From Chelativorans sp. AA-79 (lineage in GTDB: Bacteria > Pseudomonadota > Alphaproteobacteria > Rhizobiales > Rhizobiaceae): a stretch of 64,000 nucleotides of DNA. Below, piece by piece: positions 61,767 through 64,000 of the stretch (within the stretch, counting starts at the first letter, position 1; every line of letters starts with the position of its first letter). The translations under genes were made by a program, and so were the position numbers. The notes beneath the pieces are model-generated. The model ran no database searches, had not been told where the DNA came from, and saw nothing but the letters and a program-made list of their open reading frames with translations. Where the stretch lies: the NCBI RefSeq assembly GCF_029457495.1, contig NZ_CP120363.1, positions 155,482-219,481 of the forward strand, in the 5' to 3' direction.

Positions 61767-64000
61767 TCATGCGCGCCCGGCGGTCGCCACCAGCCGGTGG
61801 CGGGCCATCAGGCGGGCAAGGATGGCGGGGCCCTCGTCCGAGCGCGGGATGAAGAAGCGCGTCTTCCAGGAGATCATCTCGGAGAAGAGACCGATCGATT
61901 TGAGCCAACCGCTCATGCCCGGCGTGAAGCCGGAGAGCTCGACGCGGTAGTCCGACATGATGCGGACGCGTCGCAGCGTGAGACCTCCGGCCAGTTCGAC
62001 CGCGGCGCTGCCGGTCACCAGCATGTCCCAGACATGGTCGGGACCAACCATGTCGGTCTGGTCGATACCGAGATTGCGGCACAGCGTCGTGAGCTGGGCC
62101 GGCGCGATGGTGCGTCCGATAATGCGTTCGCCTTCGTCCGTCTGAAGCCGATAGACCCGCCCGAAATCTTCGGGCAGGTGCTTCCAGATCGGCAGCAACA
62201 GCCCGGTGACGATATGAAGGATTGTGCTGGTGAACTCCGGCAGGCCGGCGACTTCCGCGTTCCAGGCGGCGGTGAAGTCCGCTTCGGTCGCGGCGGTCCA
62301 ATGGGATTCTTCGAGATGCCGGGTCTCAAGGCACATCTCTTCGGTCGGTCGGACCAGATTGACTCGGCTTTCGATGCTGCCGTCTTCCAGCATCACCGAG
62401 CGGGTTGGGACCATGACCGCCGCGCGTTGCGAGCGGCCATTGACCATGAGTTTTCCGCGCGGATCGTTGCGGATCATCGCCAAGGCCGCCTCCCGCGTTG
62501 TCGGACGTGCCCGACGGCGGGATTCGATCGTCAGGAGATGCGAGGTCGCGCCGGTCCGGACGTGGGTGTAGATCAGCCGGCGTTCGGTGACACGCATGGA
62601 ATCGGCGGTAAGAGTTTCGACGCCGACATCATAGATTCCAGCGGCGATTGCGCCCTCAACGCGGCGTGCCAGGAGCGCTTCGAAGGCATCGAAGATCAGG
62701 TTCTGCATGGCGATGCGCAGCGCGAGCAGCCGATTGAGAAAAGTCGAAATGGGCGGCAGCTCGTCGCGTAGACCGCCCTCCTCGGTGGTCAGCGACAGGC
62801 CGGTCGTCGATTCGAAGGTCTCGAGCGAGCAGCCTTCGAGCTTGCCCTCGACGATAAGCCGGTAGAGCTGACGCAGGGCGTCGCGGGCATAATGGGATTC
62901 CAGGTTGTCTTCGGGTCGGAAGAGGTTCTGTCCGCCGGTCTGCCGTTGACCCCGCGTGATGGCGCCAAGGGAATCGAGCCGCCGCGCGATCGTGGATAGG
63001 AAACGGCGTTCCGCCTTCACATTGGTGGTAATGAGCCGGTAGAGCGGTGGGACCGCCTGATTGGTGCGTTGCGTGCGACCAAGCCCCTGGATGGCCATGT
63101 CGGCTTTCCAGCCGGCCTCTAGCAGGTCGTGAATGCGCCGCCTCTGGTTTCTTGCGGCAAGGTCGGCATGGTAGCTGCGCCCGGTGCCACCCTTGTCGGA
63201 AAAGATAAGGACCTGCTTCTCATCATCCATGAAGGCGCGGGTTTCATCGAGCGTGGCGGAGCCGGGCCGATTCTCGACGGCGAAGCGATCGATGCCGCCA
63301 TCGTCCCGGCGGCGCACGATGCGCCGGGACCTGCCGGTGATCTCTGCCACGGTCTCGGTGCCGAAGTGATGGATAACCTGATCGAGCGCGGTCGGCACGG
63401 CGGGGAGACTGCCCAGTCTTTCCATCAGCCGGTCGCGTCGCGCCAAGGCGTCGCGGCACTGCACGGGATTGCCGTCCGCGTCGTAGACGGCCCGCGACAG
63501 GATATTGCCCTCGCCATCGGAATATTCCTCGTAGAGCTGGATCGGGAAGGAATTCATCAAATAGGAGAGGACGTATTCACGGGGAGTGACATCAACCTGG
63601 ATGTCGTTCCATTCCTCCGTGGGGATCTCCGCCAACCGCCGCTCGGTCAGCGCTTCGCCGGTCGAAACGATCTGGATGACGGCGGCATGCCCCGCCTCGA
63701 GATCGTCGCCGATCGCGGCGAGCAGGCTCGGCGTCTTCATCGAGGTCAGCAGGTGATTGAAGAAACGCTGTTTGGCGGATTCGAAGGCCGACCGCGCTGC
63801 CGACTTGGCCTGCCGGTTGAGCGTGCCGCTCCTGCCGGTGATGTTGGCCGCTTCCATGGCGGCATCGAGATTGGTGTGAATGATCTGAAAGGCGTCGGCA
63901 TAGCTGTCGTAGATCCGCCGCTGCTCGTCGGTCAGATCATGCTCGAGCACCTCGTATTCCACGCCATCGTAGGACAGCGATCGGGCGGCGCTGAGACCCA
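61767..64000 (-). CDS. Strawberry-notch-type helicase, C-terminal 745 residues (cut by window edge)
   Basis: A superfamily 2 helicase-like protein of the Strawberry notch family. The C-terminal helicase part is plain: FSDKGGTGRSYHADLAA, RIHDLLEAGWKADMAIQGLGRTQRTNQ and RFLSTIARRLDSLGAITRGQR. The frame stays open to the window end, so the DEAD-type N-terminal half and usually a methyltransferase-like part lie beyond it. These very large proteins (often over 1,400 residues) are common on conjugative plasmids and phages and are suspected to act in anti-defence. This is the first gene of the Toprim operon within view. Confidence 0.85.
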   Translation of the reverse strand, partial: GLSAARSLSYDGVEYEVLEHDLTDEQRRIYDSYADAFQIIHTNLDAAMEAANITGRSGTLNRQAKSAARSAFESAKQRFFNHLLTSMKTPSLLAAIGDDLEAGHAAVIQIVSTGEALTERRLAEIPTEEWNDIQVDVTPREYVLSYLMNSFPIQLYEEYSDGEGNILSRAVYDADGNPVQCRDALARRDRLMERLGSLPAVPTALDQVIHHFGTETVAEITGRSRRIVRRRDDGGIDRFAVENRPGSATLDETRAFMDDEKQVLIFSDKGGTGRSYHADLAARNQRRRIHDLLEAGWKADMAIQGLGRTQRTNQAVPPLYRLITTNVKAERRFLSTIARRLDSLGAITRGQRQTGGQNLFRPEDNLESHYARDALRQLYRLIVEGKLEGCSLETFESTTGLSLTTEEGGLRDELPPISTFLNRLLALRIAMQNLIFDAFEALLARRVEGAIAAGIYDVGVETLTADSMRVTERRLIYTHVRTGATSHLLTIESRRRARPTTREAALAMIRNDPRGKLMVNGRSQRAAVMVPTRSVMLEDGSIESRVNLVRPTEEMCLETRHLEESHWTAATEADFTAAWNAEVAGLPEFTSTILHIVTGLLLPIWKHLPEDFGRVYRLQTDEGERIIGRTIAPAQLTTLCRNLGIDQTDMVGPDHVWDMLVTGSAAVELAGGLTLRRVRIMSDYRVELSGFTPGMSGWLKSIGLFSEMISWKTRFFIPRSDEGPAILARLMARHRLVATAGRA

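Noticed and set aside
1..64000. CRISPR array, tRNA, rRNA or riboswitch
   Set aside because: No regularly spaced repeat of CRISPR type and no cloverleaf or known riboswitch core was seen on either strand.

Overview
The window reads as part of a GC-rich alphaproteobacterial (order Rhizobiales/Hyphomicrobiales) conjugative plasmid. This rests on a complete repABC replication and partition operon with an antisense RNA gene and a parS palindrome, a full virB/virD4-type type IV secretion operon, a MOBP-like relaxase with its accessory protein, and a recognisable oriT. I see no rRNA or tRNA gene and no CRISPR array.

Layout. 1-6.5 kb is decaying metabolic DNA: the start of a LysR regulator, a sulfatase with an in-frame stop that is fused to an ABC-transporter TOBE tail, a frameshifted DUF4432 gene, a truncated DUF2235 gene and a frameshifted DUF900 lipoprotein gene, followed by an intact scpB/DUF1403 pair. 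6.6-24.3 kb is a pile-up of three Tn7-like tniA-tniB-tniQ transposition modules. Modules 1 and 3 are close relatives, each divergent from a nearly identical tyrosine recombinase. Module 2 is a compact Tn402/Tn5053-like unit (14341-18308) with 25-bp TGTCA ends, inserted a few bases upstream of a serine recombinase gene. Cargo between and beside the modules includes a three-gene operon (TIM-barrel-like protein, DUF2384 antitoxin, RES toxin) and an AbiEii-like nucleotidyltransferase pair. 25.4-29.3 kb is repABC. 29.4-32.5 kb is a compact two-component-system operon with a FkbM methyltransferase and a small periplasmic protein. 33.2-48.4 kb holds four secreted proteins (three nuclease-fold) divergent from virB1-11 and virD4. 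48.5-55.7 kb has a DUF4143 ATPase, regulators, the relaxase/MobC pair, oriT and a VirC1/VirC2-like pair. 55.8-64 kb carries plasmid housekeeping genes (WGR, DUF736, DUF2493, Toprim, strawberry-notch helicase) separated by long noncoding hairpins.

How it works together. RepABC replicates and partitions the plasmid. The relaxase and MobC process oriT, probably helped by the VirC1-like ATPase and its RHH partner, and VirD4 passes the nicked strand to the VirB channel. The nic motif reads on the + strand, so everything to its right would enter the recipient first. Most genes there lie on the - strand, which means the incoming single strand would be their template, and several start just downstream of large hairpins. 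That makes this right-hand region a candidate leading region with single-strand promoters, which I consider the most interesting signal here. A second candidate is the three-gene RES operon. A third is a hand-counted polarity of GGGNAGGG octamers that reverses at repABC and again near 48-51 kb.
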